Shown in pieces: positions 46,622-59,189 of a stretch of DNA of 64,000 nt. A program made the translations under genes and the position numbers. Positions within the stretch are counted from its first letter, which is position 1; each line of letters begins with the position of its first letter. The DNA is from Sindora glabra (lineage: Eukaryota; Streptophyta; Magnoliopsida; Fabales; Fabaceae): the NCBI GenBank assembly GCA_020226215.1, contig CM035234.1, positions 12,118,713 through 12,182,712 of the forward strand, written 5' to 3'. The notes under the pieces are model-generated. The model was not told the DNA's origin and ran no database searches. It saw only the letters and a list, made by a program, of their open reading frames with translations.

Positions 46622-49300
46622 ATCATGTTAGCCCTAAAAAAGGCATAACAATAATATATCAATATATTTAAAATCACTTTTTTGACATAAAAGTAATAAA
46701 TTGAAGTACATAATTCACATTTCTTTAAATTTCTTATAATAATCTAGGTAAAATATAAAATCAACAATAGAAAGTGAGTAAAGTAATGTATTTGTGACAT
46801 AAAAGGGTAGTGGACATGGTGATATTATGTCACATTTGCATATTAATGGAATTTAATATTGGATTTTTTAGCTATCTTTTGGATTATTATAATTGTTATA
46901 AAGACTGATGATGACTTTACCACTTACATGAATATGAACTTAATATAATGAAATTATATATATTTGTTTTATTAATTAATGAAGATAAGATATTCTTTAA
47001 TTTGTTAGAATGATATCTTAATATTCGTCCTTTTAGAACAAGCTCAACATTATTACAATGAAGATACATACAAGCCTGATGCTTTTTTTAAGGAGGATTC
47101 CAAAAGCTCTCTGGTAGAATAAATGGCTAAGGAAACATAAAAGCTTTATGCTCAAATATGAAACAAGTACTAAAAGATGATTAAATTAAGAAGTACTATG
47201 ATTTAATATAAATGTTTTTGTTTTCTTAATTGACTTTCCATTAGAATAAAAGTGGGTAGATATAAGAATCCTGATGAGCATCCTTTTTTTATCCTTAATA
47301 GTCCTATCTAAACAATCTAGAAATTTCCTTACAATTTATTATAATTTTGATTGTAATTATACGAGTAGAATCAATATTTACATATGTAGTTTAAGGAATT
47401 GGATCACAAATGAACTATGGCATATTAAAATTGAACCACTTAGCTTTTATTTCAATCTCTATTCTGGTTTGAGAAAAAATAAATAAAACTACACATGATA
47501 ATGTTTATAATCCAAAAGATAACGAACAATTCAATTTAATCTATTAATAGAATGCCTTAGAAATTTGATTAATCAATCAATCCTTAAATAAACAAAAAAA
47601 CATGGAATTGGTTGATCAAAGGATAAACTAATGAAAGACATACCTTAAAGGGAAAAAGCAGATGACCTTAAAAGGCAAAAGTAAGAGTTGTCTAGGCATG
47701 TACATGGGCTAAGTTAGGCCTATTGTGTAAAATTGCATGAAATTCATGATCCAAGCATGTTTACTTTTGGAAAAAAATTAGCCTAACTTAACTTGATTTT
47801 TTTTTAATGTATGACTTGATTGCTTGACCTAATATTCTAAATAAAAATATTTTTTTATTCTTAAGTAAAAAATAAAAATTATACATTTAAAAAATAATAC
47901 GATATTTAAACATGTAAAATATTTAATTACATTAAATTGATATTTTTTATATTAAAAATATTTATTTTTTAATATATAATTATATTATTTAAAATAAATT
48001 AATATAATCAAGTTGGATTAGGTCGGGTTGGCCTAAGTTTAATCCAATTAATAATTAGTCATTAAAAAAAAGGCCTAATGAATCTATTAGATTTTTTTTA
48101 AAGAAATAGACTAAACTTTATATTTTTTTGAGTCGAACAAGTTGCTAGCCTATGTAAAGTTTTAGAGTTGTGAAAGTAAAGAGGTAGAACTATGAAAGAC
48201 TCTAAACTATAGATTTAGGATGATGACATGATGACCTAATTCATTTTTTTATTTTAAATTTTTATAATTTGCATTTACTTAATTAGTTTTTTAATCTAGA
48301 CAAAATATTTAATTATTTTTATAGGTGAAAAAATTAAATGAGTTGTCATGATTTAACTAATTAATAGTGTAAAACTCTATACACCTTCAGCAGATCAAAT
48401 TTATTCTCTAATAAAAATGTGGCAAAAAATAAATTAAAAAAATCTTGATCTAAATATATAATCTTAAAAATAAAGCCAAAGGTTGCTCTTGGCATTTTTT
48501 TAAATATATGTATTATTAATATTAATTGAAAGTTTTTTTATTTTTTAATGATTGGAATGATAAATAATTTGATAAATTTGTAAAGTCTTATATTCAAACT
48601 TTAAATATAATAGGAGTAAAAATTCTAAACTAATATTGAATGTCATTTGCATTGTTAAAATGCCAATATTAAAAACCTTTTTAAATCAATGACATAAAAT
48701 TAAGAATTTTATTGTATTTTCAACTATTACCAAGTTATGTTGTAGTCATTATTATTAAAAACAAGCAATTTATTCATCATAAATTTTATTTTGATAAGAG
48801 TATTTGATTAGTGTTTTTTCACTAATTTTAATGAATGTATATATTAAGGAAAGATATTTCAATACATCAATTTTATAATGTATTAGTAGATTCAAAAACT
48901 TGAATTCATTTATTTAGATAGCACTACATATAACGAATAAAATTTAATAATTTAAATCTTTAGTATATCATAAAATTAGTACATCTTAATTATTGTCTAC
49001 ATGTAAATTTTCCTTCAAAGTTAAGAATATATTTACATGATATCGGATAAATCAATCAATTTTCTAGATCAATGAGAGAAGCTTTTCTTTGTAAGGTGAC
49101 GTGAAAAGAAGTATTTGCCTAAAATTTTGGAAAAAGGAATTTCATTTGTGAAATTAAAAAATAATAAAATGAAGAAACGGAAATGAGAATCTCTGGGAAC
49201 AATATATATATATATATATATGTAAATATAGTAAAATTAAGGAAAACTAACCAAAAAAGAGAAAGAAAATAAAATGGAGAGAAGCCATATAGAAAACGAA
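46622..49300. other. Gene-free AT-rich DNA with a MITE-like unit
   Basis: At 47700-48165 the start TACATGGGCTAAGTT and the inverse of the end ACATAGGCTAGCAACTT partly match, enclosing GGGTTGGCCTAA-type sequence; this resembles a non-autonomous DNA element. An (AT)n tract lies at 49202-49221. No gene is recognised. The frame at 47274-47486 is not similar to anything known to me. Confidence 0.35.
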
Positions 49301-49379
49301 ATTCAGATCACATTCTTCTAACCTAATTTTTCCCCCTTTTTTCTTCCTCCACTGTGTAGACCACCGGGGAAGGTGGCGC

Positions 49380-49718
49380 CACCATTTCCTTTCGCCGGTT
49401 TAAATTGGTCGAGAGGGTCCCACGGAGATGCCGGGACAAATTGGTATCGGTAACTAACTGATTTCTCCGTTAAATCCCGATTTGATTTGATATTTAAGGC
49501 ATCATCATTTTATTTCCATTTTCTGAAAGAGAAATTCACATGTCACGTGACAAGCACGTGTTCCGTTTTCTCCGTTTCCCTCTTGCCTTCCCGCTCAGAA
49601 ATTCGGTGAAGGCTTCTGCCCTTTTCAAATTTCGCTCCAATTTTCTCTCTTATTTTTCTCGGGAAAGTGTGGAAAGAAAATAGCAGAGAACGAAGACAGT
49701 AAGAATTCACTTGTAGAG
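49380..49718 (+). promoter_or_regulatory. TRAIP promoter and 5' UTR with paired G-boxes and an E2F-like site
   Basis: Sequence is clearly less AT-rich than its surroundings. Two CACGTG palindromes lie at 49544-49549 and 49555-49560, 11 bases apart centre to centre, about one helical turn. TTTCGCCG at 49390-49397 fits the E2F consensus WTTSSCSS, and CTTCCCGC near 49588 is a near match. E2F control would suit a replication-linked gene; this is inference. No convincing TATA box is seen, and the start of transcription is unknown. Confidence 0.5.
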
Positions 49719-52700
49719 ATGGTCGATGGCTGTGATGCTTCCAGAACTATTTGCTCAATCTGCTATGAAGATCTTAAACCCATTGTTGAAGACCTCCAAT
49801 CCATCTCCATTTGTGGCCACGTCTTCCATGAACTCTGGTAAGGCTTATCAATTTCTTTTTCTCTTTGTGTTAGCTGAAGATAAAAGAGTAGAAGTTATGA
49901 TTTTTCCACCCGGGTATTTGGTAGTTTGCAGCAATGGTTCGAGTACTGTTCGAGCGCGAAGAAGTACACTTGCCCTGTGTGCAAGCAAAGTTGTAGAGCA
50001 AGCGATGTAGCTCGCCTCTATTTCCAGTCGATCGGAGATGTGGATGAATCTGTTCTTCATGAGAAAGCGACTGATGGTGGGGAAGATGCCGGAGTGTTGC
50101 GAATAGAAGTTAAAAAACTGGAGGTGAAAGTTTCTGGACTTACTTCAACAATGGAGCGGCAAGGAAAGGAATTAAGAGAGCTCACTGTTGAGGTAACTAA
50201 TTTAGTTTTTCCTCTTTTCGGATTGATTTGTGGGCAATGAGATGCTTTAGGATGACATGTGATAATAAGAGAATTATCAATCAGTCTATTGTTTAATTAC
50301 TAATCATTCTGGAATGGCTAAGAGTATTATAGGTTTTTTGGTTTATAGGTTCAAAAGAGGGGGAAATTGAGCATTTGCTAAAATGGGATGTGTACTGTAC
50401 TGAACAAATTATTTACTACAGCTAAAATTATTTGCTATTATTGAGAATACTTGGCTGACGAATCCTTTTTTGACTATGGTTGATGTAGAATAGAAGAAAT
50501 TCAACGTTTTTTTCTTTTTTTTTTTGGGGGGGGGTTAGGGTTTACTAAGACTGTCATTTTAAGCTACATATGAACGAATTCAAGAGGCCTTCGTATTTTT
50601 ATGTTTGGAACCTTGGATATTTGGGTTAGTTGAGGATTATGTGAAGCCTGTAAAATGAAAAGAAGAATAACTCATGTGAAGACCTGTTACGTGTAATTTC
50701 TCCAACACAATTTCAATTACTTTAGCTATTAGTAAGGTGACAATCATTCTATTACTAATTCTTTAATGGACTTATTTCTGGTTGGTGCCTTGGATCTCTC
50801 TGCAACAACTCTCGCACTCTTACAAATCATAACGAACAGATATAAAATACTGTCCTTCATATTTTTTGATGTAATTGTTTTCTTTTGGTTTGTAAACAAT
50901 TATTCTTTCAGCTTTGTGCTTGCAAGGAGCAGGCAAAATCGGAAATAACTTTAAAAGAGGAAGCCTTGAAGCAAAAGGCATTCATGCAACGTCAGCTTCA
51001 TATGAAATTGGAGGTGAATTACTATACATGCTCTTATCTTAATCACTGTGATCATTATCTGTATATTTACGATGTAGTACTAGTCGATTGATGATTAAAT
51101 GTTGCCTTAGGAGCTTGAGAAATCAACTTTGGAGTGTAGGAGGTTACAAGACAGAAACATGGCATTAGCTAAAGAACTTGCAGCATTCAAATTGTGCGTG
51201 GAGTTGGACCCTACAAAAATGACTTTCTTCCAATATTGACTAATCGTTATTCTTTAATGATTATTTGTGTTCCTTTTCATTTCTTATTGGCTTTGGCCTG
51301 TAATGTAGAGTCTCTGATCTGGATCTTAATGAAGAGGAGGTTTTGAAGCTTGCAACTTTGGGTAATGGGGCCAACAGTAGAGACACCATAGACACATTGA
51401 GAAGATCTTTGGTCATGCGAAACAGGTACATTTTTCTAGATCTCAATTTGTTTGAACAAATAGCAAGATGTAGAAGATTGTTTGGGTTTGTGTCAATGTG
51501 CGTGCGTGTGTGTGTGCGCGCGCGCGCGCTCGATTGATTTGATGTTAAGAAGGATTAGATTGCACTTTGTATTATGTCATGTATCATAGGCATGAGAATG
51601 GTGTTTAGCCTTCACATTGTACTTAGTTTGCTCAATTTTTGATGCCTTGTACTGCATTATAACTTAGCTAATGAGGCGTAAATATGGAGTTCACATATTT
51701 TGTTAACTCAAGTTCTATGCCTTGTACTGGACTTAATTAGTAATTGAACCTCTTTGAATAGGAGCTACAAAGACTTAATGGCCAAATGCAATCTTCTTGG
51801 AAGACAAGAGGCTCGTTATTGTAAAAAACTAGAGAAGGCTAAAGAGAAGATCAATAAACTGAAGGTAAGCATGATTTACTTATTAATTGAGAGCCATGTT
51901 GGTATTAGTTCCTTGAGAACCATAAACTGTTAAGATTTCTGTGGTCATTGCCAGACAAGGCTACAAGATCTGGAGACAGCTGCTGAACTAAAAGAGAATG
52001 AAATATTAAGGTCTCTGAAAGTTTCAAAGCAAACAAGTTCAAAGAATGTTGAAATTGGTATCAATTCTTATTCTGATCTCGCGTCACCTAGCAAACTTCA
52101 ATCAAAAGAGCAAGAAAAACAATTTTTGACACCCAAATCTACAGTGGATCAGATTGGGAACATCACCAACAAATCATTACAATCTTTGAATATGCATGAC
52201 TTCAAGTCTACTGTAAATAAGGATGTGACTCGTGGCAAAGAAAGTAGAGCCACCATGTCTCTTGATGAAGAGAACGATTGGATCTCAATTGATGAAGAAG
52301 CTCCAAGATCTTCCAATGCTTTGGCTGGACTTACAAAATACAACTATAAAGATCAGAGCAGTCATGATGTTGCTGTTAGGAAGTCCACGCTACCAATGTC
52401 AGAGGCATTTTCTGGTGTAAAGAGCGATGCAGCAAAGCAAAGAGAGTGCGACTTGGCTGTTTCTTCAAATATTGATATTAACAATAAAATAAATAGCATT
52501 TCTGCTGTTCCTTTGGATGATGATGTGACATTACTTAATGATGCTAAAGAATTTGAACTCATGATTAACATTAGAAAAGAAAATCCATCACCCTCAACTC
52601 TTTCTAGTCCTGGTATGCTGCTGGTTGACTCTCTCTAGGACAGATTTTTGTGAATCAAAGAATAAACTTTAAAACCTGATATTTCTGCTCTTTTACAACT

Positions 52701-53354
52701 TGTAGGGGATATCTGTTTTTCTGGAGGATTGCTTGGTCCTGATGGAACTCATCGATACTTAGGTAGATGGTGCAAACGTGGGCAGAACAGGGAATCAGCA
52801 CCTGCAAAAGGTTCAAGTAATGGTGATCTGATAGCTGTTGGGGCTGATGGTAGAGGTGGTAGAGTTAAAGTTCTGAAATCTCCAAGAAAATCCTTCCTAG
52901 TAAGTTCCTTACTTTCCTCTAGTTATCTTTGGCCTAGACATTTCAATGATATTTACTCCCAAATGCTGGTCTTTTATCGGTTTTGAGAAACAACACAATT
53001 ATTTTATATTATCAAAGAGATTGGAAATTTGCATTCTACACAGTTTCTTTGCTTTTTTCTTCTATTATATTTCCAACACTGAGAGTACCTTCTTTGATGA
53101 AGTTCACCATTGGAAAGATTGAGTAATGATAGACATTCTATATCCTTTCCATGCCGTTTTTACATTTGTGGATATTTTCCATTGTTTTATTCAGTGTATA
53201 AATCGACCCTAGTATATTTTTATGTCGTCATCTGCAGGATGGCAAGGAAAATTCTGTAGGTTCAAAGAGGTTAAAGGTGGGACACAAAACAGGTAGTTTG
53301 CAGTCCCAGGGATGTCTTCAATTAGAGCACTTCTTCAGTAAGGCGAGTCACTGA
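49719..53354 (+). CDS. TRAIP: TRAIP-type RING-H2 E3 ubiquitin ligase
   Basis: Nine exons by eye: 49719-49837, 49925-50192, 50912-51013, 51111-51193, 51309-51425, 51762-51864, 51955-52612, 52706-52899, 53238-53354. Introns are GT-AG with consistent phase, giving 586 residues. Residues 12-59 form a RING-H2: C12, C15, C32, H34, H37, C40, C56, C59. A long charged coiled coil (about 90-290) follows, with LRRSLVMRNRSYKDLM and LGRQEARYCKKLEKAKEKI. Next is a Ser-rich low-complexity section, then a conserved basic C-terminal block (GPDGTHRYLGRWCKRGQN). The end QLEHFFSKASH recalls a PCNA-binding motif. In animals TRAIP acts on stalled replisomes and crosslinks; a similar nuclear role here is inference. 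ATG choice: the first ATG with good context (GAGATGG) just ahead of the RING. The minus-strand and out-of-frame open frames in this span are shadows. Confidence 0.88.
51496..51529. repeat. Alternating purine-pyrimidine (GT/GC) tract in TRAIP intron 5
   Basis: An uninterrupted alternation of ATGTGCGTGCGTGTG and (GC)n over about 34 bases, ending in five or six CG steps. This composition is the classical Z-DNA former. It lies in the intron between exons 5 and 6. Confidence 0.9.
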
Positions 53355-56300
53355 TTTATTGCTGTGTCTTGGCTGAATTCTGATGCCCTTCTGGCAAAGT
53401 GTAGCAAAGATTCATCATTTCATCTATTAATTGATTAATCACCAGAAAGGAAAACAACTGAGCATTAAAAGAAATCAAATTCTTTTCCTTGGAAAAATTT
53501 CAACAGTAGGATGGTGAGATTTTGGGGCTGCTGGCAGAAAGTATGCCAATATTTAGTGGTTGATTTTGGATTGTTTCCCGGAGGCCAACAACTGGAAAGT
53601 GTATTTCCTTTCAGTAGGGTCTGCATGATTTAGGTTGTACTTTGTCTTAACAGAAGTGGGGGGGGGGGGTTCAAGAATGTATTGTACATGAGTCTAGACC
53701 TGGCTTGAAAAGGATGACGAAGTTCTTGACATGCAATTTTGAAGGTAGATTTTGTACTTCCAAAAATTTTTGTCTTCAGAATGCACGTTCCATCTAATTT
53801 ACAGCAACAGGTTTAATGAAAAGATAAAAAGCATGGAAGAAATTATAATGGAGGGTGGTGCTGAGTTTGGTTTTATGCTGAAATCCCTGTGATCAGAACT
53901 TGATGTATGATCATTCTGAGTTAATTATTCCTTAGTTTAGTATTGTGATACTAAGAGTAATTAGGATTTTAAAATCTCTAGAGTCATCTCTACGTAAAAT
54001 TTAAAGTATGAGTATGGAAGGTAAGAGTTATTTCTTGAAAGATATTCTCTTTCATATGAGTTGAGTTTGAATAAAATATATGATTTACTCTGTGTGATAA
54101 GGAGTGTCATGGAAGTGATTTCCGGAGATTGTATCTAGGACCACTTCGAATGATTACTCAAGTTAATTGCTCGTTAGTATGATATTGTGATTATGTAAAA
54201 TTATTTAAATTCCTTTTAACTCTTATTTTACTTGAACCTTCAATCCCCAACATATATTCTACAAAAATGATAAAACCATATTCAATGTGGATGTGAGTTT
54301 TACACGATCTCTAATAAATACAACGGTGTTCACAATATGATTTAGTAGTAAATGTAAGAGAATATGAATGATGATGCGGTGTAGTATTATTGTATACATT
54401 ATTTAAAAGGATTGACACATTAAAATGGGCTAGATTTTTGAATGGTTAAAGTCCAAACCCATTTTTTTGTGGGCTACGTGGATTGGCTAGTGGGCTTGAG
54501 CCCCATTTGACAAATTAAACATGAAATCTCAAACGGCCCAAAAAACTAGGTAAACAGCATGCAAGTCTCAGTCAAAACATTTGCTTAAAAATGACTTCCA
54601 ATATTTAGTTCAACTACTATTAATATAAAATTCAAGACTAGAAATTAATAATGCGTATCTCTAAGAAACAAGTGGCGGATTCTATAAATTGTTTTGCTTA
54701 TTTTTAGGAAGCACTTGAGATGATGGCTTTTACTAGCTAGAATTTTTAATGGTTTCATTGATTCATTCAGAACCAAACCAACGATTTCTCAATATTATCA
54801 TGTATTATTATTATTTTTTACCATAGGAATGACAAATTATTTAATACGCATAAAAAATTGAGTTCAAACTCAGAACATAAAAAAGAAAAATATCAAAGAT
54901 AACATTTGATTTAGTGTCGGCACCACCAAATGCCAGCAACTTCCATACTTTATTATTTTAGGCCTTTGAATCTTTCAGCCCAGACAAACATGAAACTATA
55001 TAAAATTACCCATTTTTTGCCCCCTTGTTTCTTCTGTACTCCTGGATTGCTACTGGCAAGTAGCCACGCAACCAACAAAAAGGTATTAGTTTAAATTCTT
55101 TATAAAAAAAATTCTTGTATATTTAGAACACAATTAGTGATATCCCATGCCTGACATGAATCTTTATAAATCATACAAAATAAATATATTATATTTAAAA
55201 ATTAAAATATGAAAATTTATTATGATAGCAGATTATTGTTTTAAGAACAATGCTTGGTGACATGCTATACTTACATCACTTAGTCATACTAGGATTTAGT
55301 CATAATGTGAAGTGTAAACTCATAATCAAAGATGGGAAGTAGTCTAGGAATTAGAACATTAACAAAATTTTCTTTTCTCAATAAAGATTATTTTCAAGAT
55401 TTGAAATTTGTCCATTAATAAATAAAGCTTACTTGGAATAACATATTTTTTATTGAAACAACACTTTGTTAATAACGGTGATAAATATTTCAAAGTTACA
55501 GTTGAGTATTCAAAATGCGTCACCAAAATCTGAGGCATTCATTTCGCTAGTCATTGAATTTTCAAATGACAACTCTTTCAAAACATATTCTGTAATTTGG
55601 TTGTGCAAAATGTCAATATAATTGCATTTTTCAAAAGGGACAAATGTATAGTAAACGGATGTAAATATTTCAAATTCATGAAGTTGAACAGAAATTAAAC
55701 CAGTTTAAATTTGAATGCCGGAAGCTTCTAAATTTGTTTCTTAAAAATTTATTAATAATATTAATTATTAAGTTAAAAATTTGAAGTGATAAAGCAAAAT
55801 ATTTACAAAGATTATTACCACATAGTTGCCATCTTTTCTAACTCTAAAATTGTCACGTGGTACACTTTTTAGTAACTTTTGAATATTAGAATATATAGAC
55901 ACATGTTTGCATCATCTAATGAATACTGGTTATTTGTCAAAAGGAATTTGGATTTCAATATTTTGAAAAAGAAAACTGGAATTTTGAGTGGTAAAAGTCT
56001 TGCAAAATTGATAAGTAACTTGAATCTATTAGCTAAATTGAAAAGACGTGTCGTACAATATATGCTGAAAGGATATAATAACTTATCATTTTTCTTAAGC
56101 ACTTGCGTATACTTGCTAGTCGAGCATGCAGCTTCTTAATCATTGATGACCAAACTTCTGCCATATAATGTTTTTACCACCCTTCGATCGATATTTCGTT
56201 TTTTAATTATACGATAGGACTTGTAATACATTTAATGTTTATATATACTCGAACTTGAAATATAATAGAAAGTAAAATTTTAAAATTAAATAACAGTAGG

Positions 56301-57719
56301 CATTATTATATCATTAAGATGTTGACACCTTCCTTCTCTTTTATTTTTAAACAATGTTACATTTTTTGTGTAACATATTTTGTTATATTTAGTTGTGGAA
56401 TAATGCTTCTCTTTTATTATTAAACAACTTTCGTCTTTTCATACCTTAATCATCTTTAGTGGTCCGACGTTATTTTAATATTTTTTTTCAAGACATTTTT
56501 TCTTTTAGAATTTGAATTTAAAATTTAATATGTGTATATCAAAATATTATTTATTTTATCAAAAATATTTTTATAAAAATATTATTTACATGTATATTAA
56601 TAATGAATAACATATCATTTATATTTATATTAAAAAATAAAATTTAGAATTCTAATAATGGGGGAAAGTAAATTATTGTTTGACAAAAATATTTGTTTCC
56701 TTCTAATTCTTTGTATTTAATAATAAATAAAATATTTTTTATTTTAATAATTTATAATTATATTTTATAGAAATTCCTTGAAACAATCGAAACTTAAGAG
56801 GTTTGTGGCTTCTAAAAAAAATAAAAAAAAATTGTCTTCTGATGTCCATACATGTGGCATGCAAGAAACGAAAATTCTAAAGTTGATTTTTCTTTGCACC
56901 TTTAATTAGTGTTATTGATTATGAAGTTTGAATAGTTTTTACTGCTTAAAAGGAAGAAAATAGACTACGTAATCGTCTAGTCAATTTTCTGTTCAATAAT
57001 ATTATTCAATGTGGGTTAATTGAATACACTGACTTGTCATCTTAGTTTAATTTGAGGGGTTAATACGTAGATCAAAGTTAGGGTATCTACTCCTTATCTT
57101 ATAGTGTAATATTTTATTTTTAATCTAAGTTGCACGCACTTTGACTAATCTGCTTCTATGAACTAGTCAAAGAGACAATATTTTGTGTTTAATTTGATCT
57201 TAAGAGATAATTTTTAGTAATACGTGGGAACTAATTGTACAATTTAAATTAATTCTACAACCAATTGAGGTAAAATTGAATTTAGATTTTCTTTGATATC
57301 TGGGAAGAAAATTTAAGTTATCTTTCCTTTTGAAGAGCATTGTCATAGTTGAATATGAATATCATAATGAAATTATTGGTTGAAGTTAAACACTTTCGAT
57401 CAAAATCGAACAATCTAGCAAATTAAAAGTCTTGGTTATGAGTTTAATTAATCTAGTGATATCATGATTGTGAGTTTAACCTAATCTCGTGGACAGAAAA
57501 AAAAACCTGTTCAATATAAGTTTTATATAAATAATTCACAATACCTTTTTCACATTTTTGGAAATATTTTAAGATAATGTTAGAATCTCATATTTGATTC
57601 AACGTTAGGAAAAATATGCTCAAGAATGTTCACATTCTCAAAAATATTTTTAGGTTAATATTCTCCTAAAATATTTTTACGAAAAAAAATAAGTATCTTA
57701 CATTTTCATGTAATAAAAA
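53355..57719. other. TRAIP 3' UTR and gene-free DNA
   Basis: The first roughly 500 bases should include the 3' UTR; a 12-base G run lies at 53658-53669. Beyond 54000 no gene is recognised. Overlapping frames on both strands at 55869-56139 have no family resemblance. GGCCCA-type strings near 54440-54545 resemble motifs common in plant promoters but have no gene next to them. Confidence 0.45.
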
Positions 57720-57840
57720 TATTTTAATAATAACTTCATCACTTTATTTCATCATTACATACAATCATTAACCATTGTGTATTATTATCTATTGTCATCA
57801 ACCATTACCTTCCCCCTATTCACAATCTTTAACTATTATT
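57720..57840. repeat. Degenerate TTATYACCATT-type minisatellite, left part
   Basis: Repeated text of the type 'atcattaaccattgtgtattattatctattgtcatcaacc' continues on the far side of the copia element, at 63446-63700. The element sits inside this repeat. Confidence 0.55.
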
Positions 57841-58317
57841 TGTTGAAGTATGAATTAAAATCACAAAATATAAAATTAATCATAATAAAATTATGAGCGT
57901 ACCTGAAGCATAATTTGATAAGGTCATGACTGATCTGAATGATGATGAGTAGAATTACAACCTACTTGACCCCTTAGGTTATCAAGATAGAGAGAAAAGA
58001 GAGAGAAAAATTTAGAAGAGTGGGAATCCTTAATTTCTGTGTATAAAAATAATGACCCTGATCTCTCTATTTAAGGTCAGACTTGTGATAGGAAACCACT
58101 GACCACTAAAGGGCTGTAGGTTGGGACCTCTACCCATATGGGCTTATGCATGATCCAACTTATCATGGATCATACACATTAAACTAGGGCCCGATCTGTT
58201 CTATACTTAATGTTAAAACACAAAACTAATTACTTAAATAAATATTCCAATAATTGATTAATGTTAATCCATATAATATTTCTAATAAAATTAATTATTT
58301 TATTTTTAAATACAACA
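57841..58317 (-). repeat. Copia 3' LTR (left copy)
   Basis: 477 bases, ends TGTTG...CAACA. About 98% identical to the right LTR. Most differences are G/A or C/T changes, as expected for methylated repeats. On the sense strand CCTTAAATAGAGAG (58065-58078) could be the TATA region. Confidence 0.95.
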
Positions 58318-58387
58318 ATTTCTCACTTGGATAGCATTAATTAATTATATGGAATAATAAAAATATCAATAATTAAGCAATTAGTTA

Positions 58388-58960
58388 TATATTAAGCTAT
58401 AAACTTAATTCAGAGAATGAGACTACACAGAATCACTGAATCCGATAGGGAGACAAGTGATATAATGTCTCATAATCTGAAAGGAACAGAATAACGTTTA
58501 ATCTTTTAACTATAACTCAGAAGAGAAACAACTTAAAATCATTGAATCCGATAGGGAAACAAATGATTTATATATGTATAAAACATATTACCAATGTTTC
58601 AATATCCAAACTGAGTGACGATTACAAAAGTGGAATAAGACCATACAGAATCACTGAATCCGATAGGGAGACAAGTGATGTTAAATTAATGTCTCATAAT
58701 TCTAAAGAACTGGATATATATATATAAGGTTACTGAGCAATGATTGCATAAATGGAATGAGACCATACAGAATCATTAAATTCGATAGGGAGACAAGTGA
58801 TGTTAAATTAATGTCTCATAATCCCAAAGGAACTTGATATATATATAAAGTTAATCTTTTGACCACAGCTCATCTCATAAGAGAAACAACTTAAAATCAT
58901 TGAATCCGATAGGGAAGCAAATGATTTATATATGTATAAAACATATCACCATTGTTTCAA
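58388..58960 (-). repeat. Five hairpin modules with a conserved GAATCCGATAGGG loop
   Basis: The core (C/T)CGATAGGG occurs at 58442, 58548, 58660, 58782 and 58906, spaced 106-124 bases. Two module types exist. Type A is ATGAGAC...ATCACT-GAATCCGATAGGGAGACA-AGTGAT...GTCTCAT, with an inner stem ATCACT/AGTGAT and an outer stem ATGAGAC/GTCTCAT. Type B is AATCATT-GAATCCGATAGGGAAACA-AATGATT. The order is A, B, A, A, B. The array sits between the RNase H region and the 3' LTR, in what would be the 3' UTR of the element's RNA. Confidence 0.85.
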
Positions 58961-59189
58961 AATGAGCAATTACTGGTCACAAATATCAATAAAATAAGAT
59001 AAGCATATCTCAGACTCCCACTAAACTAAGGCTTCATAAAAATTTAACAAGACTCATATGAGTTAGTTAATTTTAAATACTCCTATAGGTAAGCCTTAAG
59101 TCAACAGATCCCTTGCATGTCTCCACTAGGGCTATGTTTAATGTGAATTTGAAATTCAGCAATCTTTTCTCTCTAACAAATAGGAGTTT

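Noticed and set aside
52149..52571. Minus-strand frames opposite TRAIP exon 7
   Set aside because: They are shadows of a well-supported coding exon on the plus strand.
54430..54550. GGCCCA strings as a promoter of an unseen gene
   Set aside because: No coding exon follows on either strand.
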